22,877 bases of DNA from Jejubacter sp036620675 (GTDB lineage Bacteria > Pseudomonadota > Gammaproteobacteria > Enterobacterales > Enterobacteriaceae): assembly GCA_036620675.1 (NCBI GenBank), contig JAZHEE010000049.1. The stretch is one strand, 5' to 3'. Shown in pieces: positions 6,465-14,888 of the stretch; within the stretch, counting starts at the first letter, position 1; each line of letters opens with the position of its first letter. The notes under the pieces are model-generated. The model was not told the DNA's origin. It saw only the letters and a program-made list of their open reading frames with translations, and did no database searches. A program made the translations under genes and the position numbers.

Positions 6465-7571
6465 TCAGGCCAGCTGACGCAGCATACGACGCAGCGGCTC
6501 TGCTGCGCCCCACAGCAGTTGGTCACCAACCGTGAAGGCAGAAAGATACTCTGGCCCCATATTCAGCTTACGCAGACGCCCCACCGGGGTGCTCAGGGTG
6601 CCGGTCACGGCGGCAGGGGTTAGTTCGCGCATCGACAGCTCGCGATCGTTAGGTATTACCTTCACCCAGTCGTTATGGGTCGCCAGCATCTCTTCAATGG
6701 TGGCGACAGAGACATCTTTTTTCAGCTTCAGAGTAAACGCCTGGCTATGGCAGCGCAGGGCGCCGACGCGCACGCACAAACCATCGACCGGAATCACCGC
6801 GTCGGTGGCCAGAATTTTGTTAGTTTCCGCCTGCCCTTTCCACTCTTCGCGGCTCTGGCCGTTATCCAGCTGTTTGTCGATCCACGGAATCAGGCTACCC
6901 GCCAGCGGTACGCCGAAATTATCAACCGGCAGCTCGCCGCTGCGGGTCAGGCCGGTTACTTTACGTTCAATATCGAGGATCGCCGAAGCCGGATCGGCCA
7001 GTTCGTCCGCCACGCAGCCGTGCAACTGCCCCATTTGGGTCAGCAGCTCGCGCATATGGCGCGCTCCACCGCCAGACGCCGCCTGATAGGTCGCCACGGA
7101 AGCCCACTCGACCAAATCGTTGGCGAACAGACCGCCCAGCGACATCAGCATCAGGCTAACGGTACAGTTACCGCCCACAAAGGTTTTCACACCACGGTTC
7201 AGGGCCGCGTCGATAACCTGCTGGTTGACCGGATCCAGAATGATAATGGCATCATCTTTCATTCGCAGTGACGATGCTGCATCAATCCAGTATCCCTGCC
7301 AGCCGCTGTCACGCAGCTTAGGGTAAATTTCGTTGGTATAATCGCCGCCCTGACAGGTCACAATAATATCCAGCGCCTTCAGTGCCTCAAGATCCCGGGC
7401 GTCTTGCAGCGTGCCCCCGGTTTTTCCGGCAAATGACGGAGCCGCCAGGCCGGTCTGAGAGGTGGAAAAGAAGACGGGGCGAATAGCGTCGAAGTCGCGC
7501 TCTTCCTGCATGCGCTGCATCAGTACGGAGCCGACCATGCCGCGCCAGCCGATAAAACCAACATTTTTCAT
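6465..7571 (-). CDS. asd: Aspartate-semialdehyde dehydrogenase Asd
   Basis: Asd reduces beta-aspartyl phosphate with NADPH to aspartate semialdehyde, the branch point for lysine, diaminopimelate, threonine and methionine. The 368-residue product is one longer than E. coli Asd and follows it closely. It has the Rossmann start NVGFIGWRGMVGSVL at residues 3-17. The catalytic Cys136 lies in GGNCTVS, with the active-site His in LRCHSQAF (one position later than E. coli Cys135/His274). An AGGA box precedes the ATG. Its stop codon touches the ERIC element, and the glg genes that flank it in E. coli are absent. It is divergent from yhgN. Confidence 0.97.
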   Translation of the reverse strand: MKNVGFIGWRGMVGSVLMQRMQEERDFDAIRPVFFSTSQTGLAAPSFAGKTGGTLQDARDLEALKALDIIVTCQGGDYTNEIYPKLRDSGWQGYWIDAASSLRMKDDAIIILDPVNQQVIDAALNRGVKTFVGGNCTVSLMLMSLGGLFANDLVEWASVATYQAASGGGARHMRELLTQMGQLHGCVADELADPASAILDIERKVTGLTRSGELPVDNFGVPLAGSLIPWIDKQLDNGQSREEWKGQAETNKILATDAVIPVDGLCVRVGALRCHSQAFTLKLKKDVSVATIEEMLATHNDWVKVIPNDRELSMRELTPAAVTGTLSTPVGRLRKLNMGPEYLSAFTVGDQLLWGAAEPLRRMLRQLA

Positions 7572-7748
7572 AATGAGTAATTCCTGAGAGGTGTGTGCCT
7601 GTTGTGCATCCCAGCGGTGATACTGGTACAGTCATTCACCATACAAAATGCAGCCAAAGTCGCAAGTGAAATTAATCAATGATCGCCGCCCCATTAGTAA
7701 CCCGGCTAATCGTAAGGCCAGGGCGGCTGACACCAGAGAAAACCAGCT

Positions 7749-8345
7749 ATGAGTGAAATTATCTCCGCCGCAGTGTTACTTATCCTGATTATGGATCCGC
7801 TGGGCAATCTGCCGATATTTATGTCGGTGTTAAAGCATACGGAGCCGAAGCGGCGACGCGCCATTATGGTTCGCGAGCTGTTTATCGCCCTGCTACTGAT
7901 GCTTGTCTTCCTGTTCGCAGGCGAAAAAATTCTGGACTTCCTGAACCTGCGGGCGGAAACCGTCTCGATCTCCGGCGGAATTATTCTGTTTCTGATAGCG
8001 ATTCGAATGATCTTTCCGAGCCAGGAGGGGAACGCCAGCGGCCTGCCCGCCGGTGAAGAGCCCTTTATCGTACCGCTGGCGATTCCGCTGCTGGCGGGCC
8101 CGACGCTACTGGCAACCTTAATGCTGCTTTCCCACCAGTACCCCGGGAAGATGGGGGCGCTGGTGATCGCTCTGCTGGTCGCCTGGGGGGGTACCGCCCT
8201 GATTTTGCTGCAGTCGTCGCTGTTTTTGCGTCTGCTGGGGGAAAAGGGCGTTAACGCGCTGGAGCGGTTGATGGGGCTGGTGCTGGTAATGATCGCCACT
8301 CAGATGTTCCTGGATGGCATCCGGGCCTGGATGAAGAGCCTGTAA
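7749..8345 (+). CDS. yhgN: MarC-family inner-membrane protein YhgN
   Basis: This is a UPF0056/MarC-family integral membrane protein of unsettled function. The 198-residue product matches E. coli YhgN (197) along its length. It has about six hydrophobic segments, the family motif LILIMDPLGNLPIF at the start, and AIPLLAGPTLLATLMLL in the second half. It is divergent from asd and convergent with gntU. A clear terminator lies 53 bases after the stop. Confidence 0.93.
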   Translation: MSEIISAAVLLILIMDPLGNLPIFMSVLKHTEPKRRRAIMVRELFIALLLMLVFLFAGEKILDFLNLRAETVSISGGIILFLIAIRMIFPSQEGNASGLPAGEEPFIVPLAIPLLAGPTLLATLMLLSHQYPGKMGALVIALLVAWGGTALILLQSSLFLRLLGEKGVNALERLMGLVLVMIATQMFLDGIRAWMKSL

Positions 8346-8398
8346 TATACGACCAGCCGCCCGGCTACCGGGATTATTTCTCCGTTGCAGAAACGACA

Positions 8399-8426
8399 AA
8401 GGGCTTGCGAATGGAAGCCCTTTTTT
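8399..8426 (+). terminator. Rho-independent terminator of yhgN
   Basis: AAGGGCTT (8399-8406) pairs with AAGCCCTT (8415-8422) around an 8-base loop, followed by a T-run to 8426. It lies between the convergent yhgN and gntU. Confidence 0.88.
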
Positions 8427-8444
8427 CGTCATTATCAGCCGCTG

Positions 8445-9785
8445 TCAGGAGAGCAACTGAAAGGCTATCATACCGACAATCGCCCCGACGGTGCCGAGGA
8501 TGGTCTCCATCAGCGTCCAGGTCTTCAGAGTCTGGCCCTCGGTGGCACCGGTGAAGCGACCATACAGCCAGAAACCTGCGTCGTTCACGTGGCTGACCAC
8601 AATGGAGCCGCCCGCAATGCAGATAGAGAGCGCTGCCATCTGCGCGCCGCTATAGTTGAGCTGTTCGATAACCGGCATCACCAGTCCGACCGCAGTCAGA
8701 CAGGCAACGGTTGCGGATCCCTGGATAATACGAACCGCCGCCGCCAGCACAAAGCAGGTAATCGCGATCGGCAATCCCATACCGGTCAGCGCTTCGCCCA
8801 GCGCCGGCCCCACGCCGGAATCCACCAGCACCTGCTTGAACACGCCGCCCGCGCCAATCACCAGCAGGATAATCCCCGCCGGCTGCAGCGCCTGGCCGCA
8901 GATATCCATCACCTTGTCTTTCGGCATGCCCTGACGCATCGCCAGGCCGTAGATCGCCACCAGACAGGCCACCAAAATAGCGGTGAAGGGGTGACCGATA
9001 AACTCCAGCCACTCATACAGGTTTGAGCCTTCCACGGTAAAGCGAGCGGCAATGGTTTTCAGCCCCACCAGCACCAGCGGCAGCAGAATCAGCGACAGGC
9101 TGAAGCCAAAAGAAGGCAGTTTCCCTTCGCCCAGATGGGGTTCGGTAATGTCGTCGGGAATATTCAGTTCAACGTAGCGACCGATGAAGTTACCGAACAG
9201 CGGCCCGGCAATCAGCATCCCCGGAATCGCCGCACACAGACCAATGAGGATCATCCAGCCAAAGTCGGCGTGCATCTGAGAAGCCAGCAGCATCGGCGCC
9301 GGCCCAGGCAGCAGGAAGGCGGCCGCGGCGGCCACCCCGGCGAACAGCGGAATCACAAGCTTCACCAGGTTAGTGCCGGTATGGCGCGCCATAGAGAAAG
9401 CCACGCTAATCAGCAGCACGATCGCCACTTCGAAGAACAGCGGCAGCGCGCAAATCAGGCCCGCCAGGCCAATAGCATAGTGGGCGCGGCTATGGCCGAA
9501 AGACTTCAGCATCTTCACCGCAATCTGATCCACCGCGCCGGTTTCATGCAGGATCTTGCCGAACATGGCGCCCAGCGCCACCACCACCGCCAGGAAGCCC
9601 AGGGTTCCCCCCATGCCTTTTTCCATGGTGGCGGCGATTTTATCCAGCGGCATCCCGGAAAACAGGCCCGCGCCAATAGAAACAACCATCAAAGCCACGA
9701 AGGCGTGCATACGCGCCTTCATAACTAAAAACAGCAGCAGCAATACCGAGCCTACTGCTGTTAAAACAAGCGTTAATGTACTCAC
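8445..9785 (-). CDS. gntU: Low-affinity gluconate:H+ symporter GntU
   Basis: GntU imports gluconate with a proton across the inner membrane (GntP family). The 446-residue product has the same length as E. coli GntU and is nearly collinear with it. It has a dozen or more hydrophobic segments and conserved stretches such as GMGGTLGFLAVVVALG, LPLFFEVAIVLL and SHVNDAGFW. The first codon is GTG at 9785, preceded by AAAAGG. It follows gntK by 11 bases and forms the gntKU pair. The high-affinity transporter gntT, which follows nfuA in E. coli, is not in that position here. Confidence 0.95.
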   Translation of the reverse strand: MSTLTLVLTAVGSVLLLLFLVMKARMHAFVALMVVSIGAGLFSGMPLDKIAATMEKGMGGTLGFLAVVVALGAMFGKILHETGAVDQIAVKMLKSFGHSRAHYAIGLAGLICALPLFFEVAIVLLISVAFSMARHTGTNLVKLVIPLFAGVAAAAAFLLPGPAPMLLASQMHADFGWMILIGLCAAIPGMLIAGPLFGNFIGRYVELNIPDDITEPHLGEGKLPSFGFSLSLILLPLVLVGLKTIAARFTVEGSNLYEWLEFIGHPFTAILVACLVAIYGLAMRQGMPKDKVMDICGQALQPAGIILLVIGAGGVFKQVLVDSGVGPALGEALTGMGLPIAITCFVLAAAVRIIQGSATVACLTAVGLVMPVIEQLNYSGAQMAALSICIAGGSIVVSHVNDAGFWLYGRFTGATEGQTLKTWTLMETILGTVGAIVGMIAFQLLS

Positions 9786-9796
9786 AACACAGCCTT

Positions 9797-10321
9797 TTAT
9801 TTTTTATTGATAAGCTTGATGGTACTTGCCACCACGCCGTCCAACGGCTGGTCAATATCCACAACCAGTACGTCGCGTTCATCGTCATGAGGCTCTTCCA
9901 GAGTCTCAAACTGCGTTACCAGCATCTGCGGCTTAAAGAAGTGGCCTTTACGCGACTTCAGACGGCTTTCGATCAGGTCATAGTCTCCTTTCAGATAGAT
10001 GAAGGAGAGATTATCGTTACCTTCACGCAGCAGGTCGCGGTAGCGCTTTTTCAGCGCAGAGCAGACAATGAGCGACACTTTATTGGTGCGCTGCATCGCA
10101 AAAGCGGCGTCATTCAGGGCCCGCAGCCATGGAGTGCGGTCATCATCGTTCAGCGGTTCGCCGGACGCCATCTTAACGATGTTGCTGCGCGGATGAAGGA
10201 AATCGCCGTCCAGGAACGCCGCGTGTAGCTGGTGGGCGACTTCGCTGGCGACGGCGGATTTACCGCTACCAGAGACGCCCATCAGGACGTAGACGTGATG
10301 ATCGTGGTTGATAGTGCTCAT
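9797..10321 (-). CDS. gntK: Thermoresistant gluconokinase GntK
   Basis: GntK phosphorylates gluconate with ATP to 6-phosphogluconate, which enters the Entner-Doudoroff or pentose phosphate pathway. The 174-residue product (E. coli 175) has the P-loop GVSGSGKS at residues 15-22. The gluconate-binding region DGDFLHPRSNIVKM and the segment GEPLNDDDRTPWL follow. A GGAG box lies eight bases before the ATG. It is first in a gntK-gntU unit, transcribed from a promoter region with two GntR operators, 3' of gntR. Confidence 0.96.
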   Translation of the reverse strand: MSTINHDHHVYVLMGVSGSGKSAVASEVAHQLHAAFLDGDFLHPRSNIVKMASGEPLNDDDRTPWLRALNDAAFAMQRTNKVSLIVCSALKKRYRDLLREGNDNLSFIYLKGDYDLIESRLKSRKGHFFKPQMLVTQFETLEEPHDDERDVLVVDIDQPLDGVVASTIKLINKK

Positions 10322-10375
10322 AGCGTAACTCCGACTGGCACAAAAAAAGAAAACAACTAATAACGGAAAGAAATA

Positions 10376-10404
10376 ATGTTACGGGTAACTGTTATCGGTA
10401 ACAT
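10376..10404 (-). promoter_or_regulatory. Paired GntR operators before gntK
   Basis: Two overlapping palindromes lie here: GTTACGGGTAAC at 10378-10389 and GTTATCGGTAAC at 10391-10402. Their centres are 13 bases apart. Both fit the gnt operator pattern (ATGTTACC-type half sites). They lie 55-80 bases before the gntK start, and gntR is the adjacent upstream gene. Confidence 0.7.
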
Positions 10405-10458
10405 TGTCGATGTCGCTAACATAAGAAGCAACCATCATCCCGTGCTAAAATCGATTAT

Positions 10459-10474
10459 TGTGAACTACGTCAAA
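10459..10474 (-). promoter_or_regulatory. Probable CRP site upstream of gntK
   Basis: On the gntK strand this reads TTTGA-N6-TCACA, matching the CRP core at 9 of 10 positions. It lies between the gntR stop codon and the GntR operators. E. coli gntKU is cAMP-CRP dependent, which fits. I could not place the -10/-35 boxes with confidence. Confidence 0.5.
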
Positions 10475-10486
10475 TAATGAGGTCAT

Positions 10487-11482
10487 TCAGATTGAGCCCC
10501 CCGGAGACAGGGTAAAACCCAAATCCAGCATCTGTGGGGAGATAGTTTCGCCGCGAATGCGCGCCAGCAGGCGCTCGGCGCCGATGCGCCCCATACGTTC
10601 ACGCGGCGTCAGCACGCTGGCCAGTTGCGGCTCCATCACCTGGCCGATATCGTGACCGTGGAAGCCGGCGATAGCCATATCACCGGGGATGCGTAGCCCC
10701 AGACGCTGGCACTCAAAGGCAGCCCCCACCGCCAGGTCATCGTTAGTACAGAAAATACCGTTCAGTTCCGGATACTCGCGCCGGGCCCGACGAAACAGTT
10801 CCACCCCGGAAGAGTAGGAAGAGGACTGTTCCGCCATCACGCTATAGGGCGTCAGACCCGCATCGCGCATCGCCTGTTCATATCCCTGCTGCTTCATCAG
10901 GGTACGCTCATCCAGACGCGCCCCCAGGTAAGCGACATTTTTATGGCCGCGCGCAAGGATGGCGGCGGTCATCTGACGAGCGGCTTCAACGTTATCAAAC
11001 CCCACCGCGATATCCAGACAGGGCGAAACGCTGTCCATCAGTTCCACCACCGGAATACCGGAAATTTCGATCATTTTCAGGGTACGCGGCGTATGGGTAC
11101 GTTCCGATAAAATCAGGCCGTCAATATTCCACGAGAGCATTGACGTCAGACGTTCCTCTTCCAGTTCCGGCTTATAGCCATAGTGCGCCAGCATAGTCTG
11201 ATAGCCATGAGCGTCGATAACGCTCTCAATACCGCGCAATACCTCGGCAAAAACCTGGTTGGTAAGCGACGGCAGAAGCACGCCGATGGCGCGACTGGTG
11301 GCATTAGAGAGAATGTCAGGTGCGCGGTTGGGTATATAGCCCAGCTCATCCAGCGCGGCGGCGATTTTGTCCCGCAGCGCGACGGAGACCTGTTCGGGAT
11401 TACGTAGAAATCGGCTGACCGTCATCTTGGTCACACCAACGCGATCGGCTACATCCTGAAGTACGGGTCTTTTCTTTTTCAT
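10487..11482 (-). CDS. gntR: Gluconate operon repressor GntR (LacI family)
   Basis: GntR represses gluconate uptake and Entner-Doudoroff genes and is released by gluconate. The 331-residue product equals the E. coli length. It has a LacI-type helix-turn-helix at residues 8-27 (VADRVGVTKMTVSRFLRN) and the hinge PNRAPDILSNATSRAIGVLLP. A periplasmic-binding-protein-like effector domain follows. The ATG is preceded by AGGA. It lies upstream of gntK on the same strand; 164 bases with the operators separate them. Confidence 0.96.
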   Translation of the reverse strand: MKKKRPVLQDVADRVGVTKMTVSRFLRNPEQVSVALRDKIAAALDELGYIPNRAPDILSNATSRAIGVLLPSLTNQVFAEVLRGIESVIDAHGYQTMLAHYGYKPELEEERLTSMLSWNIDGLILSERTHTPRTLKMIEISGIPVVELMDSVSPCLDIAVGFDNVEAARQMTAAILARGHKNVAYLGARLDERTLMKQQGYEQAMRDAGLTPYSVMAEQSSSYSSGVELFRRARREYPELNGIFCTNDDLAVGAAFECQRLGLRIPGDMAIAGFHGHDIGQVMEPQLASVLTPRERMGRIGAERLLARIRGETISPQMLDLGFTLSPGGSI

Positions 11483-11533
11483 CGTCCTGAAGCGTTTACC
11501 GGTGATAATCGCCTCAGTTTAGCATGGACAGGG

Positions 11534-11565
11534 CTCAACCTTCCCCTGTTACGGAGAAGGTTGAG
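11534..11565 (-). terminator. Hairpin after yhhW
   Basis: A perfect 10-bp stem, CTCAACCTTC (11534-11543) with GAAGGTTGAG (11556-11565), encloses a 12-base loop. It lies 17 bases past the yhhW stop and 50 bases before the gntR start. There is no T-run, so it may be a processing or attenuation structure and not a classic intrinsic terminator. Confidence 0.5.
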
Positions 11566-11581
11566 AGGTCTGGCAGAACGA

Positions 11582-12277
11582 TCACACTGCCGGCAGATCG
11601 AAGAGCAGGATTTCACTGTCCTGACCGGCCTGAATCGTCAGACTCTTTTCATCCCAAATCGCCAGACCATCGCTGGTGGTCGCTTTGGTTCCGTTTACCG
11701 TCACCTCGCCTTTTACCACCTGGATCCAGATACGGCGCCCTTCGCGAACCTCAAACTGGCTCTCTTCGCCATTGGTCAGCGCCCAACGCCACAGTTCCAT
11801 ATCCTGGTACACCTTCAGAGAGCCTTCCCGGGCGTCCGGCGACAGTACCAGCTGGCGCCCCTGAAGCGCATCGAAGCGGCGCTGCTCATAACGCGGCGTT
11901 ATGCCATTCCGCTCCGGGATTATCCAGATCTGGTACAGGCGCAAACGCCGATCGCTATTCGGGTTGTACTCCGAATGGCGAATACCGGTACCGGCGCTCA
12001 TGATCTGAAACTCGCCAGCAGGCACCTGCTCCTTATTACCCATGCTGTCCTGGTGCTCTACCGCCCCTTCCAGCACATAGGTCAGGATCTCCATATCTTT
12101 ATGAGGATGGGTGCCAAAACCCTGTCCGGCTTCCACCACGTCTTCATTAATTACCCTGAGGGCGGAAAATCCCATAAAGTTCGGATCGTAATAGTCAGCG
12201 AAAGAGAATGAGTGCCAGGTATCCAGCCAGCCGTGGTTAGCATGGCCGCGATCGTCGGCTTTACGTAAGTAAATCAT
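11582..12277 (-). CDS. yhhW: Pirin-family protein YhhW (quercetin 2,3-dioxygenase)
   Basis: YhhW is a bicupin of the pirin family; the E. coli protein has quercetin 2,3-dioxygenase activity, but its natural substrate is unknown. From 12277 the product is 231 residues, the E. coli length. The N-terminal cupin metal ligands are His57 and His59 in GTHPHKDME, and His101 and Glu103 in RHSEY. GAGGGGG lies six bases before the ATG at 12277; an in-frame ATG at 12337 would add 20 unmatched residues. It is followed by gntR on the same strand. The neighbour yhhX, which E. coli has upstream, is absent. Confidence 0.94.
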   Translation of the reverse strand: MIYLRKADDRGHANHGWLDTWHSFSFADYYDPNFMGFSALRVINEDVVEAGQGFGTHPHKDMEILTYVLEGAVEHQDSMGNKEQVPAGEFQIMSAGTGIRHSEYNPNSDRRLRLYQIWIIPERNGITPRYEQRRFDALQGRQLVLSPDAREGSLKVYQDMELWRWALTNGEESQFEVREGRRIWIQVVKGEVTVNGTKATTSDGLAIWDEKSLTIQAGQDSEILLFDLPAV

Positions 12278-12337
12278 CTGTACCCCCTCATACATTAGTT
12301 GATGCGTTAAGTGTGCACCCAAATAACCTGCGATCAT

Positions 12338-12494
12338 AGAGGGTTAAAATTGACCTCAACCTTCAAAAAAAATGAATAAGTTATTAGTGAATAATCAGAG
12401 TACATCCGCAACCCGATAAGCTGTGTGGCTCAGTACACCCTATAATTAAGCGTGATAAGATTCAGTTTCTCTGAATCAGAAAAAAGGCGGGAAT
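12338..12494. other. A+T-rich intergenic stretch between yhhW and ryhB
   Basis: No convincing coding region. In E. coli the oxidoreductase gene yhhX lies here; no remnant is visible. A 7-bp hairpin, GATTCAG (12459-12465) and CTGAATC (12471-12477), is followed by A-runs. A perfect TATAAT on the + strand at 12441-12446 lacks a -35 partner. Confidence 0.6.
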
Positions 12495-12593
12495 AAAAAA
12501 AAGCCAGCGCAAGGCTGGCTAAGAAATACTGGAAGCAATGTGAGCAATGTCGTGCTTTCAGGTCTACACCCCGGGAGGGTTCCCCCTGAACGC
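12495..12593 (-). ncRNA. ryhB: Fur-regulated small RNA RyhB
   Basis: RyhB is an Hfq-binding RNA that represses mRNAs of nonessential iron-using proteins when iron is short. On the minus strand the central block from CCTGAAAGCACGACATTGCT through CACATTGCTTCCAGTATT agrees with the E. coli RyhB pairing core as I recall it. A terminator stem AGCCAGC/GCTGGCT (12502-12520) and eight T's follow. The 5' part (GCGTTCAGGGGGAACCCTCC) differs from E. coli, making a transcript of about 95-99 nt against 90. It has a matching Fur-box promoter. In E. coli it lies between yhhX and yhhY; both are missing here. Confidence 0.93.
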
Positions 12594-12595
12594 AT

Positions 12596-12614
12596 GGCAA
12601 TAATAATCATTATC
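12596..12614 (-). promoter_or_regulatory. Fur box of ryhB
   Basis: Read on the + strand, this 19-base site agrees with GATAATGATAATCATTATC at 16 of 19 positions, with the second half AATCATTATC perfect. It covers the ryhB -10 box, so Fe-Fur would block transcription. Confidence 0.85.
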
Positions 12615-12629
12615 ATTCGCATGTGTCCA
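12600..12629 (-). promoter_or_regulatory. ryhB sigma-70 promoter
   Basis: On the minus strand TGGACA (12624-12629) and TATTAT (12600-12605) are separated by 18 bases. The start at 12593 is six bases past the -10. A/T tracts at about 12632-12648, just upstream, look like an UP element. Confidence 0.75.
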
Positions 12630-12710
12630 GCCTTTTTTAGAAAAAAATGCGATTAAAATCCTGATTAAAACCAATGATGTTTAAAGGGTTTTCCATAACC
12701 TGCTGAGGTC

Positions 12711-12741
12711 GAAAGAAAAACGGCGACGCGCTGCGTCGCCG
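12711..12741 (-). terminator. Rho-independent terminator of ggt
   Basis: CGGCGACGC (12721-12729) pairs with GCGTCGCCG (12733-12741) around GCT. On the ggt strand the stem is followed by TTTTTCTTTC. It begins seven bases after the ggt stop. Confidence 0.92.
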
Positions 12742-12747
12742 CTGCGG

Positions 12748-14463
12748 TTAATAGCCCGCCGCCAGATCGTCCTGCGAGCGGGGATCGGCAGCGCCGTACA
12801 GCGTACCGTCCGGCGCTACCATAATGCTCTGAGTACTGCCCATGGCCGGTTTCACCACCACATTCTGCCCTTTCTGCTTCAGAAGTTTAATGGTATCCGG
12901 GCTAAAGCCCTTTTCCAGACGCAGCTCATCTGGCTGCCACTGATGGTGAAAACGCGGCGCATTGCTGGCTTCCGCCACATTCATACCGAAATCGATGGTA
13001 TCAAGCAGCATCTGCAACACCGTGGTGATAATACGGCTACCGCCAGGGCTGCCAGTCACCAGCCAGGTCTTACCGTCTTTCAGTACCAGGGTCGGCGACA
13101 TCGAAGAGAGCGGACGCTTGCGCGGCCCCACGGCATTGGCCTCGCCGCCAACCAGCCCATAGACGTTAGGTGCCCCCGGTTTAGCGGAAAAATCGTCCAT
13201 CTCATTATTCATCAGAATGCCGGTGTCTCCCGCCACAATACCGGTGCCGAACGTGGTGTTCAGCGTATAGGTCACAGCCACGGCATTACCGGACTTATCG
13301 ACCACCGAAAAGTGGGTGGTTTGATCGCTCTCATAAGGCACCAGATTTCCCGGCCCGATCTGCGATGAAGGCCGCGCCTTGTTAAGGTCGATCTTCTCCG
13401 CCAGCGATTTCGCATAGGCTTTACTGGTCAGCGCGGCTGCAGGCACCTTCACAAAATCAGGATCGCCCAGATATTTCGAGCGATCGGCATAGGCATACTT
13501 TTCAGCCTCCGCCACCAGTTGGATGGCATCGGCGCTGCCGAAGCCGTACTTCGCCAGGTCGAAATTCTCAAGAATATTCAGGATCTGAATGATATGAATC
13601 CCGCCGGAGGAAGGCGGCGGCATGGAGTAAATCTGATAGCCGCGATAGTCACCGCGTACCGGTTCACGCTCCACCGCCCGGTAGCTGGCTAAATCAGCTT
13701 TATCAATAAGCCCGCCGTGCTTCGCCATCTCAGTAGCTATCTGCTGCGCAATATGGCCTTTATAAAAAGCGTCGGCACCGTTTTCGGCAATCATCTCCAG
13801 GCTTTTCGCCAGATTAGCCTGTACCAGCCGCTCCCCTTTAGCCAGCGGCTTGTCTGCTTTCCAGAAAATAGCGCGGCTGTTGGCATGCTGCGGCAGCACT
13901 TCGCTTCCATACTGTTTCAGATCGTCCGCCAGCGCATCGTTAACCACAATACCGTCCCGCGCCAGGCGAATCGCAGGCTGAATCACTCTATTCAGCGGTA
14001 GAGAGCCGTATTTTTCCAGCGCCAGGGTCAGTCCCGCCACCGTACCCGGCGTACCGGAAGCCAGATGAGAGGTCAGCGATTTTTTGCTGTCGGCGTTACC
14101 TTTGTCATCAAGAAACATATCGCGGCTGGCCCGGGCCGGCGCCGTTTCCCGGAAGTCGATGGCTGTCACCTTGCCCGAAGCGGTATGCAACATCATAAAG
14201 CCCCCGCCGCCCAGGTTACCCGCCTGGGGATGCGTCACCGCCAGTGCGAATCCGACTGCCACTGCGGCATCCACTGCGTTGCCGCCCTGCTTCAAAATAT
14301 CCACCCCAACCCGGGTCGCGGTGGCATCCACCGACGACACCATACCGTTGCGCGCCTTTACCGGATGGAAAACGTCCTCCTCCACGCCGTATGAAACCGG
14401 CGGCGGCGCCGCCATCACCTGAAAGCTTATGCCAAGCGCCAGGCCAATAATCCACTGCTTCAT
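12748..14463 (-). CDS. ggt: Periplasmic gamma-glutamyltranspeptidase Ggt
   Basis: Ggt cleaves the gamma-glutamyl bond of glutathione and related compounds in the periplasm. The 571-residue precursor (E. coli 580) starts with a Sec signal peptide, MKQWIIGLALGISFQVMA, cut near residue 18. It self-cleaves into large and small subunits; the small subunit should begin at the nucleophile Thr382 in the sequence ESDQ-TTHFSVVD, the counterpart of E. coli Thr391. Substrate-site motifs GNLGGGGFMML, RPLSSMSPT and GSPGGSRIIT are intact. AGGAG precedes the ATG. It is divergent from yhhA, as in E. coli. Confidence 0.96.
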   Translation of the reverse strand: MKQWIIGLALGISFQVMAAPPPVSYGVEEDVFHPVKARNGMVSSVDATATRVGVDILKQGGNAVDAAVAVGFALAVTHPQAGNLGGGGFMMLHTASGKVTAIDFRETAPARASRDMFLDDKGNADSKKSLTSHLASGTPGTVAGLTLALEKYGSLPLNRVIQPAIRLARDGIVVNDALADDLKQYGSEVLPQHANSRAIFWKADKPLAKGERLVQANLAKSLEMIAENGADAFYKGHIAQQIATEMAKHGGLIDKADLASYRAVEREPVRGDYRGYQIYSMPPPSSGGIHIIQILNILENFDLAKYGFGSADAIQLVAEAEKYAYADRSKYLGDPDFVKVPAAALTSKAYAKSLAEKIDLNKARPSSQIGPGNLVPYESDQTTHFSVVDKSGNAVAVTYTLNTTFGTGIVAGDTGILMNNEMDDFSAKPGAPNVYGLVGGEANAVGPRKRPLSSMSPTLVLKDGKTWLVTGSPGGSRIITTVLQMLLDTIDFGMNVAEASNAPRFHHQWQPDELRLEKGFSPDTIKLLKQKGQNVVVKPAMGSTQSIMVAPDGTLYGAADPRSQDDLAAGY

Positions 14464-14585
14464 CTTGTTTTCTCCTGTTCTCCCGAATAATCCCTGTTTA
14501 ATACTGGCTCAATGTGGCTGAAAAACCATCGGCGGGAGTAAAAAAGCGATATAATTATCAAAATGTTCCGGGAAGGAGAACGCAG

Positions 14586-14888
14586 ATGAAAAACGCATTG
14601 ATTATCGCGGCGTTACTGGCGCCGCTGACCGTCATGGCCCAGCCTCTGACATCGCATCAGCAGCAGCGGAACCAGCAAATTCACAACCAGCAAATGATGA
14701 ATAACCCAACCCAGCAGCGTATGCAACAGGAGATGCAGAGCCGGCAGATCCAGCAACAAAACCGGCTGAATCAGGGCATTCAGAATCAACAGCAGCAACA
14801 GCAGCAGCGACTGCAAAATCAGATCCGCGATAACCGCGAACGTACCCTCCAGTCGCAGCCGGGCAGCAACCGTAACAACCTGCGCTAA
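14586..14888 (+). CDS. yhhA: Small glutamine-rich exported protein YhhA (DUF2756 family)
   Basis: Function unknown. The 100-residue product has a signal peptide (MKNALIIAALLAPLTVMA, cleavage before QP) and a mature part very rich in Gln, Asn and Arg, including a run of seven Gln. It is predicted to be mostly helical and periplasmic. E. coli YhhA is about 146 residues, so this copy is shorter. GAAGGAG at 14573-14579 fixes the start; an in-frame ATG at 14514 would add 24 residues before the signal peptide. Position between ggt and ugpQ matches E. coli. Its last four bases overlap the end of convergent ugpQ. Confidence 0.85.
   Translation: MKNALIIAALLAPLTVMAQPLTSHQQQRNQQIHNQQMMNNPTQQRMQQEMQSRQIQQQNRLNQGIQNQQQQQQQRLQNQIRDNRERTLQSQPGSNRNNLR

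Noticed and set aside
12278..12337. Longer yhhW with 20 extra residues
   Set aside because: The strong GAGGGGG box sits before the ATG at 12277, which gives the family start MIYLRK.
12441..12446. Perfect TATAAT on the + strand as a promoter
   Set aside because: No -35 hexamer at 16-18 bases and no downstream gene on that strand before ryhB and ggt, which are on the minus strand.
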